Shown: positions 32,983 to 41,698, counted from the first letter of the stretch. The stretch is 44,525 nucleotides of DNA from Maricaulis sp. (GCF_030149235.1 NZ_JASBRW010000081.1:1-44525), one strand, 5' to 3'. A program made the numbers and translations. Notes: generated by a model from the sequence alone, not told the origin.

Positions 32983-32998
32983 GTTAACGCACGGTTAG
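32983..32998 (-). promoter_or_regulatory. CtrA-like box upstream of the mini flagellar gene
   Basis: On the reverse strand the site reads CTAA-CCGTGCG-TTAAC, matching the CtrA consensus TTAA-N7-TTAAC with one mismatch and exact spacing. It is 55 bases before the leftward flagellar-type start and 75 before the rightward YkvA-like start, so it could serve either. Confidence 0.5.
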
Positions 32999-33072
32999 CA
33001 GCAATTATGCGAGCAGCTCTGACTAGAATCTGCTTGTATGTCGCCACCACTCTTCACCAGCGAGGCCCCCCG

Positions 33073-33639
33073 ATGTCCGAAACTTCCGCTCCTTCCCTCA
33101 AAGTCGAGTTCGAGCTTACCGAAACCGATATCGCCTTTTTCAAGGAGAAGCTGGACGAAGCCTGCGAAAAGCATGGCGATGAAGGAGAGATCCTTGAGGG
33201 CGTCGCGGCGATGAAAAAGCAGGCGCTGGCCTCCAATCCGCCGGCCTTCGTCAAGGACCGCATTGAAAAACTCGATCCGCTGGTCGCCATGATTAAGGAC
33301 GAGGACTGGAAGCTCGACGGCGACGACCGCAAGCGCGTCCTCGACGCTCTGGCCTATTTTGCCGAGCCACATGATCTGATCCCCGATCACATCCCGGGCA
33401 TCGGCTATGTCGATGATGCCATCATGATCGACCTGGTCAGCGCCGGCCTCGAGCCGGAACTTGAGGCCTATGCAGACTTCTGCGCCCACCGCGAGGACCT
33501 CAATGCCGGCGAAGGTGATCTGCCGCCGCTGGAAGATGCCCGCAAGGTCATGCAGTCACGCATGCGCCGCCGCCGTAGCCGTAGTCGAGCACGTCCGGGC
33601 GCTTTCGGTCCGGGCGGTTCGGTGACGCGCTATTTCTAA
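33073..33639 (+). CDS. YkvA-like DUF1232 protein
   Basis: This 188-residue protein has an acidic, helical N-terminal part. The DUF1232 core follows (about 90-120: ALAYFAEPHDLIPDHIPGIG, then YVDDAIMIDLV), and the tail is strongly basic (RMRRRRSRSRARP). The role of DUF1232 is unknown. The ATG at 33073 has GCGAGG before it. The basic tail suggests contact with nucleic acid or membrane, which is inference. A terminator for it lies inside the convergent aminotransferase gene. Confidence 0.82.
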   Translation: MSETSAPSLKVEFELTETDIAFFKEKLDEACEKHGDEGEILEGVAAMKKQALASNPPAFVKDRIEKLDPLVAMIKDEDWKLDGDDRKRVLDALAYFAEPHDLIPDHIPGIGYVDDAIMIDLVSAGLEPELEAYADFCAHREDLNAGEGDLPPLEDARKVMQSRMRRRRSRSRARPGAFGPGGSVTRYF

Positions 33640-33648
33640 GGCTCTGCC

Positions 33649-34842
33649 CTAGACAGCACGCAATCTGGGTTGGCGGGTTTTCAAAAAACCCGCCACTTTT
33701 CTTGCGGCCTGGCGAATGCGTTGCTCATTCTCAACCAGGGCCAGGCGCACATACCCCTCACCATGCTCGCCAAAGCCGATCCCGGGCGCGACGGCAACAC
33801 CAGCCTCCTGCATTAGCGCCTTGGAAAATTCGAGCGAGCCCATCTCCTCGCACCCCGGCGGCAAAGGAGCCCAGGCGAACATGGACGCCTCCGGCGCCGG
33901 CACCGGCCAGCCCGCGCGACTGAAACTCTCCACCAGGACATCGCGCCGGTTGCGATAAATCGCCCGTGCTTCATCGACACAGTCCTGTGGACCGTCGAGG
34001 GCCGCGCAAGCCGCCACCTGGACCGGTGTGTAAGCGCCGTAATCGAGATAAGATTTCACCCGTGCCAACGCCGCGACCAGACGCTCTGAACCGGCCGCAA
34101 ACCCGACCCGGAAGCCGGCCATGGAATAGGTTTTCGACATCGAGGTGAACTCGATGGTCCGCTCTTTCGCGCCTTCGACCTGAAGCATGGACGGTGGCGG
34201 GGTGTCACCGAAGTAGATTTCCGAATAGGCGAGATCCGACAGGATCAGGATGTCGTGTTTCTTGGCGAAGCGGACCACGCGCTCATAATAATCCAGCGTC
34301 GCGGTCTGGGCCGTCGGGTTGGACGGGTAACACACCACGATCGCGATCGGTTTGGGCACCGAATGCTGTACGGCATGCTCCAACCCGGCCAGATAGTCTT
34401 CCGGGGTCGGCGCATGGACATGCCGGATCGTGCCGCCGGCAATGAGGAATCCGAACGTATGGATCGGGTAAGACGGGCTGGGCGCAAGCACGACATCACC
34501 CGGCGCGGTAATGGCCTGGGCGAGGTTGGCAAAGCCTTCCTTTGAACCGAGCGTGACGATAGTTTCGGTATCCGGGTCCAGGTCGACGCCAAATCGCTTC
34601 TTGTAATATCGCGCATGGGCGGCTCTCAGGCCGGGAATACCCCGCGAGGCCGAGTATCGATTAGTCCGCTCGGCGTCGGCGGTCTCCTTCAGCTTGTCCA
34701 GGATGTGCGCTGGCGTCGGCAAATCGGGATTTCCCATCCCGAAATCGATGATATCGACACCATCCTTGCGCAATTTCGCCTTGGTTCGATTAATTTCTTC
34801 GAATACATAGGGAGGAAGGCGTTTTGTTCGGTGAAACCCCAT
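33649..34842 (-). CDS. class I/II PLP aminotransferase, AlaC-like
   Basis: This protein of about 397 residues has the fold-type I motifs DFGMGNPDLPTP, YPSNPTAQTA, ILSDLAYSEIYF and the PLP lysine in SMSKTYSMAGFRVGFAAG. The start FHRTKRLPPYVFEEIN matches alanine transaminase AlaC and related LL-diaminopimelate-type enzymes. It probably exchanges alanine and pyruvate with glutamate. The ATG at 34842 is chosen because AGGA precedes it and the family sequence begins there. An ATG at 34860 is the alternative. Its 3' end doubles as the terminator of the opposite gene. Confidence 0.9.
   Translation of the reverse strand: MGFHRTKRLPPYVFEEINRTKAKLRKDGVDIIDFGMGNPDLPTPAHILDKLKETADAERTNRYSASRGIPGLRAAHARYYKKRFGVDLDPDTETIVTLGSKEGFANLAQAITAPGDVVLAPSPSYPIHTFGFLIAGGTIRHVHAPTPEDYLAGLEHAVQHSVPKPIAIVVCYPSNPTAQTATLDYYERVVRFAKKHDILILSDLAYSEIYFGDTPPPSMLQVEGAKERTIEFTSMSKTYSMAGFRVGFAAGSERLVAALARVKSYLDYGAYTPVQVAACAALDGPQDCVDEARAIYRNRRDVLVESFSRAGWPVPAPEASMFAWAPLPPGCEEMGSLEFSKALMQEAGVAVAPGIGFGEHGEGYVRLALVENEQRIRQAARKVAGFLKTRQPRLRAV
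33671..33702 (+). terminator. intrinsic terminator of the YkvA-like gene, inside the convergent aminotransferase gene
   Basis: TGGCGGGTTTT (33671-33681) pairs perfectly with AAAACCCGCCA (33685-33695) around CAA, followed by CTTTTCTT. It sits 32 bases after the YkvA-like stop. The same bases encode AGFLKT near the end of the leftward aminotransferase. Confidence 0.8.
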
Positions 34843-34964
34843 CGTACAATCCTGCTGCATTGCAATATTTTCCCATCTGACCCTGCCCCTGATCCTGAGA
34901 CAAGACCCTGCGCGCAGCAGGCGACGAAAAAACGGCAATACACGGGTGTTGTGATGGTCGAAGG

Positions 34965-35099
34965 CTAACTGCCCCGCGTTGGGACGGGCACAGTCCACTC
35001 CCGCTCGAAGGCGGTCTGGTCACAATTGCTGGACTGGGTGAAAAGCAGACGGCGACCAGCGCTGACGAATGTCGGCGACTGCGCAGCGTTACTCGCCAC
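34965..35099 (-). CDS. possible 44-residue ORF overlapping the M23 peptidase stop
   Basis: A GTG at 35099 inside the last codons of the M23 gene opens a frame that runs to a TAG at 34965. The product includes SPTFVSAGRRLLFTQSS and FEREWTVPVPTRGS, which vaguely recalls a beta-propeller repeat remnant. Third positions are moderately GC-rich. No ribosome site or homologue is recognised. It could be a coupled small protein, a remnant, or chance. The rest of the 245-base gap to the aminotransferase gene holds nothing I recognise. Confidence 0.25.
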   Translation of the reverse strand: MASNAAQSPTFVSAGRRLLFTQSSNCDQTAFEREWTVPVPTRGS

Positions 35100-35985
35100 G
35101 CAGCCCGGTCACGTCGAGATCCAGCAGGACCTGAGGGTCAAAGTAGAACTGATTACGCAGCTTCACACGCCAGTCCAGGTGCGGGCCGGTTGAACGGCCG
35201 CCAGCGCCAATATCGCCAATCAGCTGACCTTGCTCGACGAACTGCCCCTCTTCGACATGAACAGCGGAGAGATGCAGGAAAGCGCTGACAAGGCCCTGGC
35301 CGTGATCGATGAAAATCAGCCCGCCCTCGTAATACATGTCCGGCTCGGCAAGGGTCACAAGACCACTGGCGGGCGCGACAACAGGCGTGCCGGTCGCATT
35401 GGCCCAGTCGAGCCCCCAATGCACGCCACGCTCATCGCCATTATTGTAAACGCGTGCAGACCCATAGACACCGGTCACCCGGCCGTCGGCCGGTGCGATG
35501 AATCCATCGAGAAAGCCCTGGCCATCCCAGGTGGAATTGAAGGCCGCCTGTTTCTGCGCGTACTCACGCTGGCGGCGCGGCAGGGTGGACGGATCGGGCG
35601 TCACCGTGGATTGGGGCACACCGTCGACACGCTGCAAGCGATACTCACGCTGGGAGATCTCGCGCACCTCATCGACGATGGTCGGATTTTGTGCTTGTGG
35701 TCCGGTCAGCTCGACACGAAAGGGCAGGCTTCCCGGGGCCCGGCGCGGGATCGCGACCATGGTCCAGCCGTCCTCATCGGCCTCACCGGTCACATCGCCG
35801 AGGGTCACGCGGCTCATCGGACCGTAGTTACAAAGCAGGAAGCCGCCTTCCTGGAATTCACCGAAACAGCCTTGCGTCACAAGCGAGGCGCCACCGGGCG
35901 CATCCGCCAGAAACTCACCGATCGGATCAGCCTCGGCCGGCATGGCCCCAGCCTGAAGAGCAATCGCCAGAAGCGCTGCAATCAT
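35089..35985 (-). CDS. M23/LytM-family metallopeptidase
   Basis: This 298-residue protein has a short signal peptide (MIAALLAIALQAGA). Its middle includes two cysteines (C40 and C52), and a C-terminal M23 domain follows. Zinc ligands H189 and D193 are in HWGLDWA, and H238 is in AFLHLS. The last motif is TGPHLDWR, so H269 is kept but the usual second zinc histidine is D271. This variant is frequent in proteobacterial M23 proteins (from memory). It should cleave peptidoglycan cross-links in the periplasm or regulate an amidase. Its ATG overlaps the DUF2093 stop. Confidence 0.9.
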   Translation of the reverse strand: MIAALLAIALQAGAMPAEADPIGEFLADAPGGASLVTQGCFGEFQEGGFLLCNYGPMSRVTLGDVTGEADEDGWTMVAIPRRAPGSLPFRVELTGPQAQNPTIVDEVREISQREYRLQRVDGVPQSTVTPDPSTLPRRQREYAQKQAAFNSTWDGQGFLDGFIAPADGRVTGVYGSARVYNNGDERGVHWGLDWANATGTPVVAPASGLVTLAEPDMYYEGGLIFIDHGQGLVSAFLHLSAVHVEEGQFVEQGQLIGDIGAGGRSTGPHLDWRVKLRNQFYFDPQVLLDLDVTGLRGE

Positions 35986-36212
35986 GCACCTTCTCCCGAA
36001 TTCAGCTCACGCCAACGCTGGGTTGCAATCAGATTGTCCCGATAGGCCTCCTGCTCGTCCACATTCCAGTAGCGCAGCTCAGCCAGTGGGATGTTGTCAC
36101 CGGTCACCGCACAACGCACGAAAGCCCCGGGTTTGAGGATGATGAAATCGCTATCGCCATACTCAAGGATGGCTTCGCCTTCGAACTCGGAATCAAATTT
36201 GGACTGGGTCAT
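35982..36212 (-). CDS. DUF2093 protein
   Basis: This 76-residue protein matches DUF2093: GEAILEYGDSDFIILKPGAF, then CAVTGDNIPLAELRYWNVDE and QEAYRD. The family is nearly confined to Alphaproteobacteria and has no known function. It lies between xseA (45 bases upstream) and the M23 gene, whose start overlaps its stop, so the three are probably one leftward transcript. No signal or membrane segment is present. Confidence 0.9.
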   Translation of the reverse strand: MTQSKFDSEFEGEAILEYGDSDFIILKPGAFVRCAVTGDNIPLAELRYWNVDEQEAYRDNLIATQRWRELNSGEGA

Positions 36213-36257
36213 GGTTTTCTATCTATCACGCAGACAAGTGATCGGGGAGTGAGACTG

Positions 36258-37712
36258 CTAGAACAAAGTCCCTTGCCCTTCCGGTCGCGGTTTGGGTTTC
36301 TTTGGCTTCGCTGGCGGCCTCTTGACGGGTTGGGCCCTGGCCGGTTCGGTGTTTTCCTGCGACGGCGAACCATCAATCACGGCCTGACGTCGTGCGTCTG
36401 CGAATTCGAGATCGACCTTGGCTCCGGCCTTCAGGTGCAGACCATCTCGGACCAGCTTACCACTCTGATCATAGACCAGGACAAAACCGCGGCTGAGCAC
36501 GGATTGATGACTGAGTGAATTGAGCCGCGCCGACCAGCTGTCGAGCGTTCGCCGCTGGTCACGCAGCAATCTCTGCATGGCCGGTTGCAGACGTTCGCCG
36601 CGGTCATGGGCACGTTGTCGCCGCTGCTGGATGTCGCGCCCCAGGGCAGCCGGTTTCAAGCCGGCGGCAAGGACGAGCAAACGGGCCCGTTTTTCCGCAG
36701 CGTGGTTGAGCAACGCGCCATCAAGGCGATCCGCTGCCATGTCAAAACGTTGCCGCTTGAGCTCCAGCAAGGCGGTCGGCCTGGGAAGCGCCCGTGCCGC
36801 GGAACGCAAATCGGTCCGTCGGCGTTCGATCAGGCGCGACAGAGACGCGACCAGGCGCCCGCCCAGCGTATCCAGCTGCGCCTTGAGCTCTGCGCGCACC
36901 GGAACCGCCATTTCCGCAGCACCTGTCGGCGTGGGGGCACGTCGATCCGAGGCATAGTCGATCAATGTGGTGTCGGTCTCATGGCCTACCGCAGAAATCA
37001 GCGGGATATTGCTATCGGCAACGGCACGAACCACGACCTCTTCATTGAAACCCCAGAGGTCCTCGATCGAGCCCCCGCCCCGGGCCACGATCAGCACGTC
37101 CGGGCGCGGGACATCGCCATCGGGGTCCATCGCGTTAAAGCCACGAATGGCCGCGGCGACCTGTTCTGCAGCGCCATCACCCTGCACCAGAACCGGCCAG
37201 AGCAGGACCTGGCGCGGAAAACGGTCACGCAGCCGGTGCAGGATATCGCGGATGACCGCCCCGGTCGGCGAAGTAACGACACCAATCGTCTTGGGCAGGA
37301 AGGGCAGAGGTTGCTTTCGCTCCGGTGCGAAAAGCCCCTCACCCGCCAGCTTCTTCTTGCGCTCCTCGAGCAGAGCCATCAGCGCGCCGGCACCGGCAGG
37401 CTCCATGGTCTCGACGATGAGCTGGTATTGCGAGCGCCCCGGATAGGTCGACATCCGGCCTTCAATGATTACTTCCAGCCCTTCTTCCGGACGGAAGCGG
37501 AAGCGAGCCGCGGTCCCTTTCCAGGCGATCGAAGCGATGACCGAACGCTCATCCTTGATATCAAAATAGACATGCCCGGATTTGGCCACTACGACGCGGC
37601 CCAGCTCACCGCGGACGCGGACATGGCCGAACGCGTCCTCGACGGTGCGTTTGAGCGATCCGGCGAGTTCGGAGACGGTAAATTCGTGGATGTTTCCGGC
37701 GGGCGAGTTCAT
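36258..37712 (-). CDS. xseA: exodeoxyribonuclease VII large subunit
   Basis: This 484-residue protein is the large subunit of the single-strand-specific nuclease. It has an N-terminal OB-fold (EFTVSELAGSLKRTVED, GHVYFDIKDERSVIASI). The catalytic domain has PKTIGVVTSPTGAVIRDI, VARGGGSIEDLWGFNEE and SAVGHETDTTLIDYASD. A long basic coiled-coil region follows. The ATG at 37712 is used because residues upstream would need a TTG start. The Pro/Lys-rich tail (PPAKPKKPKPRPEG) looks disordered. The small subunit xseB is not in the window. purD is divergent. Confidence 0.95.
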   Translation of the reverse strand: MNSPAGNIHEFTVSELAGSLKRTVEDAFGHVRVRGELGRVVVAKSGHVYFDIKDERSVIASIAWKGTAARFRFRPEEGLEVIIEGRMSTYPGRSQYQLIVETMEPAGAGALMALLEERKKKLAGEGLFAPERKQPLPFLPKTIGVVTSPTGAVIRDILHRLRDRFPRQVLLWPVLVQGDGAAEQVAAAIRGFNAMDPDGDVPRPDVLIVARGGGSIEDLWGFNEEVVVRAVADSNIPLISAVGHETDTTLIDYASDRRAPTPTGAAEMAVPVRAELKAQLDTLGGRLVASLSRLIERRRTDLRSAARALPRPTALLELKRQRFDMAADRLDGALLNHAAEKRARLLVLAAGLKPAALGRDIQQRRQRAHDRGERLQPAMQRLLRDQRRTLDSWSARLNSLSHQSVLSRGFVLVYDQSGKLVRDGLHLKAGAKVDLEFADARRQAVIDGSPSQENTEPARAQPVKRPPAKPKKPKPRPEGQGTLF

Positions 37713-37819
37713 CACGATCTTGGTAAGGTGGAATGCGCTCGATCGCAACGGCGTGACGGACTCGGCAAGCGGCTCGCTTTGAGTTAGTCAGGGCGAAAAG
37801 CGACAGATGAGGCTGACCC

Positions 37820-39097
37820 ATGAAAGTTCTGGTCATCGGTTCCGGTGGACGCGAGCATGCCCTGGCCCGGAAAATCTCCCAGAGCCCGGCTTTGACGGAA
37901 CTCCACGCCGCCCCCGGAAGCCCCGCTATCGGCGCGCTTGCGACCTGCCACAATATTGCAGTTGCTGACCTCGATGGACTGGTTGGCCTGGCGCGCGACC
38001 TGGGCGCCGACCTGGTTGTTGTCGGCCCGGAGAACCCGCTCTGTGATGGCCTTGCCGATCGCCTGAACGCGGCGGGTATCGCCGTCTTCGGACCATCGGA
38101 GAAAGCCGCGCGGCTGGAAGGCTCCAAGGCTTTCGCCAAGGATTTCTACGCCCGTCACAATGTCCCGACCGCGGGCTACGGAACCTTCACCGATGCATCC
38201 GAGGCGAAAGCCTTTCTGGACTCGATGAGCCCACCCTATGTGCTCAAGGCTGACGGGCTGGCCGCTGGCAAAGGCGTCGTCATTGTCGAGGACCGCGGTG
38301 AAGCGGAAGCCGAGATCGATGCCTTCCTGTCCGGCAAGTTCGGTGAAGCCTCGCAGACCCTGGTGATCGAGGAGTTCATGAGCGGCGAAGAAGTCTCCAT
38401 CTTCGCCTTGTGTGATGGTGAGACCGTGATGTTCTGCGGCGCCGCCCAGGACCACAAACGGGTCGGCGAAGGCGATACCGGCCTGAACACCGGCGGGATG
38501 GGCGCCTATTCTCCGGCACCGGTCGCGACACCGGAATTGATCGAAACGGCCATGAAAACGATCATCGAGCCGGTTGCAAAAGGACTCGCGGCCGAGAACT
38601 CACCTTTCCGGGGGGTCTTGTTTGCGGGACTGATGGTCACCGAAACCGGCCCGAAAACCGTGGAGTTCAACATCCGCTTCGGAGACCCGGAGTGCCAGGT
38701 GGTGATGAAACGACTGGCCAGCGATATTCTGCCCTATCTAAACGCGTGCGCGACTGGCGGACTGGCCAAGCTCGAGCCGCTGACCTGGTCGGAAGAGCCC
38801 GCAATAACCGTTGTCATGGCTGCAAACGGCTATCCAGGGAGCTATCAGAAGGGCACGGCCATCAATGGTGTCGATGAAGCCAATGCCATGGAAGGCGTGG
38901 TCGTGTTCGAAGCCGGCACGGCGCGGGACGACCAGGGACAACGGACCGCCAATGGCGGGCGCGTATTGAATGTCACGGCAAGCGGTGAGAGCCTGCACTA
39001 TGCCGCCGACCGAGCCTATGCCGCGATTGACCTGATCGACTGGCCGGACGGGTTTTGCCGCCGCGACATTGGCTGGCGCGCGCTGAAAACGCACTGA
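37820..39097 (+). CDS. purD: phosphoribosylamine-glycine ligase
   Basis: This 425-residue ATP-grasp enzyme catalyses the second step of purine synthesis. It begins with MKVLVIGSGGREHALA and has VVGPENPLCDGLADRL, YVLKADGLAAGKGV (ATP-grasp), HKRVGEGDTGLNTGGMG and EFNIRFGDPECQ. Length and motif order match PurD fully. GATGAGG precedes the ATG. It diverges from xseA across 107 bases, an arrangement also seen in relatives. Confidence 0.97.
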   Translation: MKVLVIGSGGREHALARKISQSPALTELHAAPGSPAIGALATCHNIAVADLDGLVGLARDLGADLVVVGPENPLCDGLADRLNAAGIAVFGPSEKAARLEGSKAFAKDFYARHNVPTAGYGTFTDASEAKAFLDSMSPPYVLKADGLAAGKGVVIVEDRGEAEAEIDAFLSGKFGEASQTLVIEEFMSGEEVSIFALCDGETVMFCGAAQDHKRVGEGDTGLNTGGMGAYSPAPVATPELIETAMKTIIEPVAKGLAAENSPFRGVLFAGLMVTETGPKTVEFNIRFGDPECQVVMKRLASDILPYLNACATGGLAKLEPLTWSEEPAITVVMAANGYPGSYQKGTAINGVDEANAMEGVVVFEAGTARDDQGQRTANGGRVLNVTASGESLHYAADRAYAAIDLIDWPDGFCRRDIGWRALKTH

Positions 39098-39102
39098 TCT
39101 GT

Positions 39103-39131
39103 TTGACATCCCCGGCGCGGCCTTCACATTG
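39103..39131 (+). promoter_or_regulatory. candidate promoter before the amidohydrolase gene
   Basis: A perfect TTGACA (39103-39108) lies just after the purD stop. The expected -10 position, 17-18 bases on, holds only ACATTG/CATTGA, which is weak. Transcription of the amidohydrolase pair could begin near 39138. Confidence 0.35.
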
Positions 39132-39158
39132 AGGCGCACAAGAAACGGGGAGGTTTCC

Positions 39159-40454
39159 ATGATCCGCTTTGCGCTTGGCGCGGCCCTGGCCGCGCTGACG
39201 GCCGGTATGGCTGTCGCTGATGACCACGACGACCTGACTGTCATTCACGCCGGCCAGCTCCTGGCGGTCCCGGGTGAAGCGGTCCTGGAAAACCACTCCA
39301 TCATTATCCGCGGCGAGCGGATTGACCGGATCGAAGCCGGCTTCGTCACGCCGGATGGAGCCGAAATTGTCGATCTGTCTGATGACTTCGTCATGCCCGG
39401 CTTCATCGACAGCCATGTTCACCTGCTCACCGAGCTCGGGCCGGGCCGCCGCTTCAATCATTTCACCATGTCCAGCGCCGACCTGGCCTTTGACGGTGCC
39501 GTTCATGCAGAGCGGACCTTGATGGCCGGTTTCACCGCCGCGCAGGATGTCGGCGGTGATTTTGAAGCGATCCGCGCCCTGCGCGACGCCATTCGATCCG
39601 GCGACGTGCCCGGTCCGCGCCTGCGCATTTCCGGCACCTCTGTCACGCCGACCGGTGGTCATGGCGACATCAATGGTTTTGCGCTTGATGTCATGCATGA
39701 CTTCGAAAGCCCGACGGCCTGCGATGGACCGGCCAATTGCCGTGAGGCTGTGCGGACGCTGATCCGAGGCGGTTCCGACGTCATCAAGATCACCGCGACC
39801 GGCGGCGTGTTGTCCGATACGGCCGCAGGCGTGGAACGCCAGTTCTTCAATGACGAGCTCGCCTCGATCGTTGAGGCTGCCCACATGATGGGCCGCCGCG
39901 TCACGGCGCATGCACACGGCGTGACAGGGATCAATGCCTTCCTGGAAGCCGGTGGCGATTCCATCGAGCACGGCACCTATCTCGATGACCGCTCGATCCG
40001 GCTCATGCGCCGTAACAATGCCTATCTGGTTCCCACCGTCCTGGCCGGCGTCACCGTTGCGGAAATCGCGGCCTCGCCGGAAGCCGCCAATGTGATGACC
40101 GCCAATCAGCGCGACAAGTCACTCTCGGTCGGCCCGCAAATGCTCGACATGGTTCGCCGCGCCCATGAGGGCGGTGTCACCATTGCCTTCGGCACCGATA
40201 GCGGCGTCTCGCGCCACGGTGACAATGCGCGCGAATTCGAGCTTTATGTCGAAGCCGGCATGACGCCGATGGAAGCCATTGTGACCGCCACCATCAATGC
40301 CTCCACCCATCTGCAGATGGAGGACGACATCGGCACGCTGGAGCCCGGCAAGTACGCGGACATCATTGCTGTTGATGGCAATCCGCTGGACGATATTTCA
40401 GAACTGCGCGACATCGATTTCGTCATGCAGGGCGGTGAGGTTTACAAAGACTGA
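39159..40454 (+). CDS. secreted imidazolonepropionase-like amidohydrolase
   Basis: This 431-residue protein has a signal peptide (MIRFALGAALAALTAGMAVA). A metal-dependent hydrolase barrel follows, with H86-V-H88 in FIDSHVHLL, the carboxylated-lysine candidate K210 in DVIKITATGG, H251/H253 in TAHAHG, H271 in SIEHGTY and D347 in FGTDSG. Relatives hydrolyse Xaa-Pro-like or Xaa-Arg dipeptides and other amides in the periplasm. GGGGAGG precedes the ATG at 39159. The stop overlaps the phosphotransferase start (TGATG), so the two are coupled, though the reason is unclear. Confidence 0.9.
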   Translation: MIRFALGAALAALTAGMAVADDHDDLTVIHAGQLLAVPGEAVLENHSIIIRGERIDRIEAGFVTPDGAEIVDLSDDFVMPGFIDSHVHLLTELGPGRRFNHFTMSSADLAFDGAVHAERTLMAGFTAAQDVGGDFEAIRALRDAIRSGDVPGPRLRISGTSVTPTGGHGDINGFALDVMHDFESPTACDGPANCREAVRTLIRGGSDVIKITATGGVLSDTAAGVERQFFNDELASIVEAAHMMGRRVTAHAHGVTGINAFLEAGGDSIEHGTYLDDRSIRLMRRNNAYLVPTVLAGVTVAEIAASPEAANVMTANQRDKSLSVGPQMLDMVRRAHEGGVTIAFGTDSGVSRHGDNAREFELYVEAGMTPMEAIVTATINASTHLQMEDDIGTLEPGKYADIIAVDGNPLDDISELRDIDFVMQGGEVYKD

Positions 40455-41518
40455 TGAGCAAGATCGACGACAGCTTCAGCGGCACCAAGGACGTAGCCGA
40501 GGCCCTGGCTTTTGACGAAGGGGCGCTGGCGGCCTGGATGACCGAGAATGTGGACGGTTTTGCCGGCCCGTTGAGCGTCAGCCAGTTCAAGGGTGGACAA
40601 TCCAACCCGACATACAAGCTCGACACGCCATCCAAGAGCTATGTCCTGCGCCGCAAACCGCCGGGTAAGCTGCTCCCCTCAGCGCATGCCGTTGATCGCG
40701 AACACCGGGTCATGAAAGCCCTGGGTGAGCAGGGCTTCCCGGCGCCGCATATGTTCGGTCTGTGCATGGACCGTGAGATTATCGGCACGGAATTCTACGT
40801 CATGGATTTCGTCGAGGGCCGGATCTTCTGGAATGGCCTGCTCCCGGAGGTCGAGAAAGACGAGCGCGCCGCGATCTATGACGCCTCCAATGCGACCCTG
40901 GCCCAGCTGCACGGAATCGATTTCGAAGCCGCTGGACTGGGTGATTACGGCAAGCCCGGCAATTATTTTGAGCGCCAGATCGGTCGCTGGTCCAAGCAAT
41001 ACCGGGCTGCGGAAACCGAAGCCGTCAGCGAGATGGACAAATTGATCGAATGGCTTCCGCAGGCCGCACCGGAGCAGGAGCGCACCTCGGTCGTGCATGG
41101 CGATTATCGCCTCGACAACATGATCTTCCACCCGACCGAGCCTCGCGTTATCGCGGTGCTGGACTGGGAGCTCTCAACGCTTGGTGATCCGTTGGCCGAC
41201 TTCACCTACCAGCTGATGGGTTGGGTTATGCCGCCGGAAGTGCGCGGTGGCTTCCTCGGCATCGACCTCGACGCCCACGCCATCCCCTCGATGCAGACCT
41301 ATGTTGAGGCTTATTGCGCGCGGACCAATCGGGACGGCATCCCGGAGCTCGATTTCTATTTCGCATACAACATCTTCCGCCTCGCCTCGATCGTTCAGGG
41401 CGTCTATGCCCGGGCCTTGCAGGGCAATGCCTCCAATGCCAAGGCCATGGAGCTGGGCAAGGCGGTAGTGCCGCTGGCGCAAGGGGCGTGGAGCTTCGCC
41501 AAGAATGCAGGCGCGTAA
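40454..41518 (+). CDS. APH-family phosphotransferase, ACAD10/11 kinase-domain type
   Basis: This 354-residue protein has a kinase-like fold. GGQSNPTYKLDT and YVLRRKP form the nucleotide side, VVHGDYRLDNMIFH is the Brenner catalytic motif, and AVLDWELSTLGDPLADF holds the metal-binding Asp. This subgroup resembles the kinase domain of human ACAD10/11, which phosphorylates 4-hydroxy acyl-CoA species. Fatty-acid metabolism is therefore likelier than antibiotic resistance. It starts at the amidohydrolase stop. A 12-bp hairpin lies 70 bases downstream. Confidence 0.88.
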   Translation: MSKIDDSFSGTKDVAEALAFDEGALAAWMTENVDGFAGPLSVSQFKGGQSNPTYKLDTPSKSYVLRRKPPGKLLPSAHAVDREHRVMKALGEQGFPAPHMFGLCMDREIIGTEFYVMDFVEGRIFWNGLLPEVEKDERAAIYDASNATLAQLHGIDFEAAGLGDYGKPGNYFERQIGRWSKQYRAAETEAVSEMDKLIEWLPQAAPEQERTSVVHGDYRLDNMIFHPTEPRVIAVLDWELSTLGDPLADFTYQLMGWVMPPEVRGGFLGIDLDAHAIPSMQTYVEAYCARTNRDGIPELDFYFAYNIFRLASIVQGVYARALQGNASNAKAMELGKAVVPLAQGAWSFAKNAGA

Positions 41519-41587
41519 GTGAAATAATCGCGCGATTGGGGCATCGGGCTGGGCACCGACGATAAAGGCGCTGGCGACCCCAGGGCT

Positions 41588-41622
41588 CATCAAGGCGAAA
41601 CCTGCTTGGCTTCGCCTTGATG
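41588..41622 (+). terminator. 12-bp perfect hairpin after the phosphotransferase gene
   Basis: CATCAAGGCGAA (41588-41599) pairs perfectly with TTCGCCTTGATG (41611-41622) around 11 bases. It lies in the 180-base gap before the permease gene. No T-run follows, so it may be a terminator or a processing or stability element. Confidence 0.5.
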
Positions 41623-41698
41623 GAAGTCCGCGACCAGCTCCGTCACACCGCGAGGCGATGACTTGCTTGGGCTTGCCGACACGGCGTAAGCCGCTGTC

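Noticed and set aside
40454..41518. Aminoglycoside phosphotransferase for drug resistance
   Set aside because: The family match is to ACAD10/11-type kinases, and the neighbours are metabolic genes.
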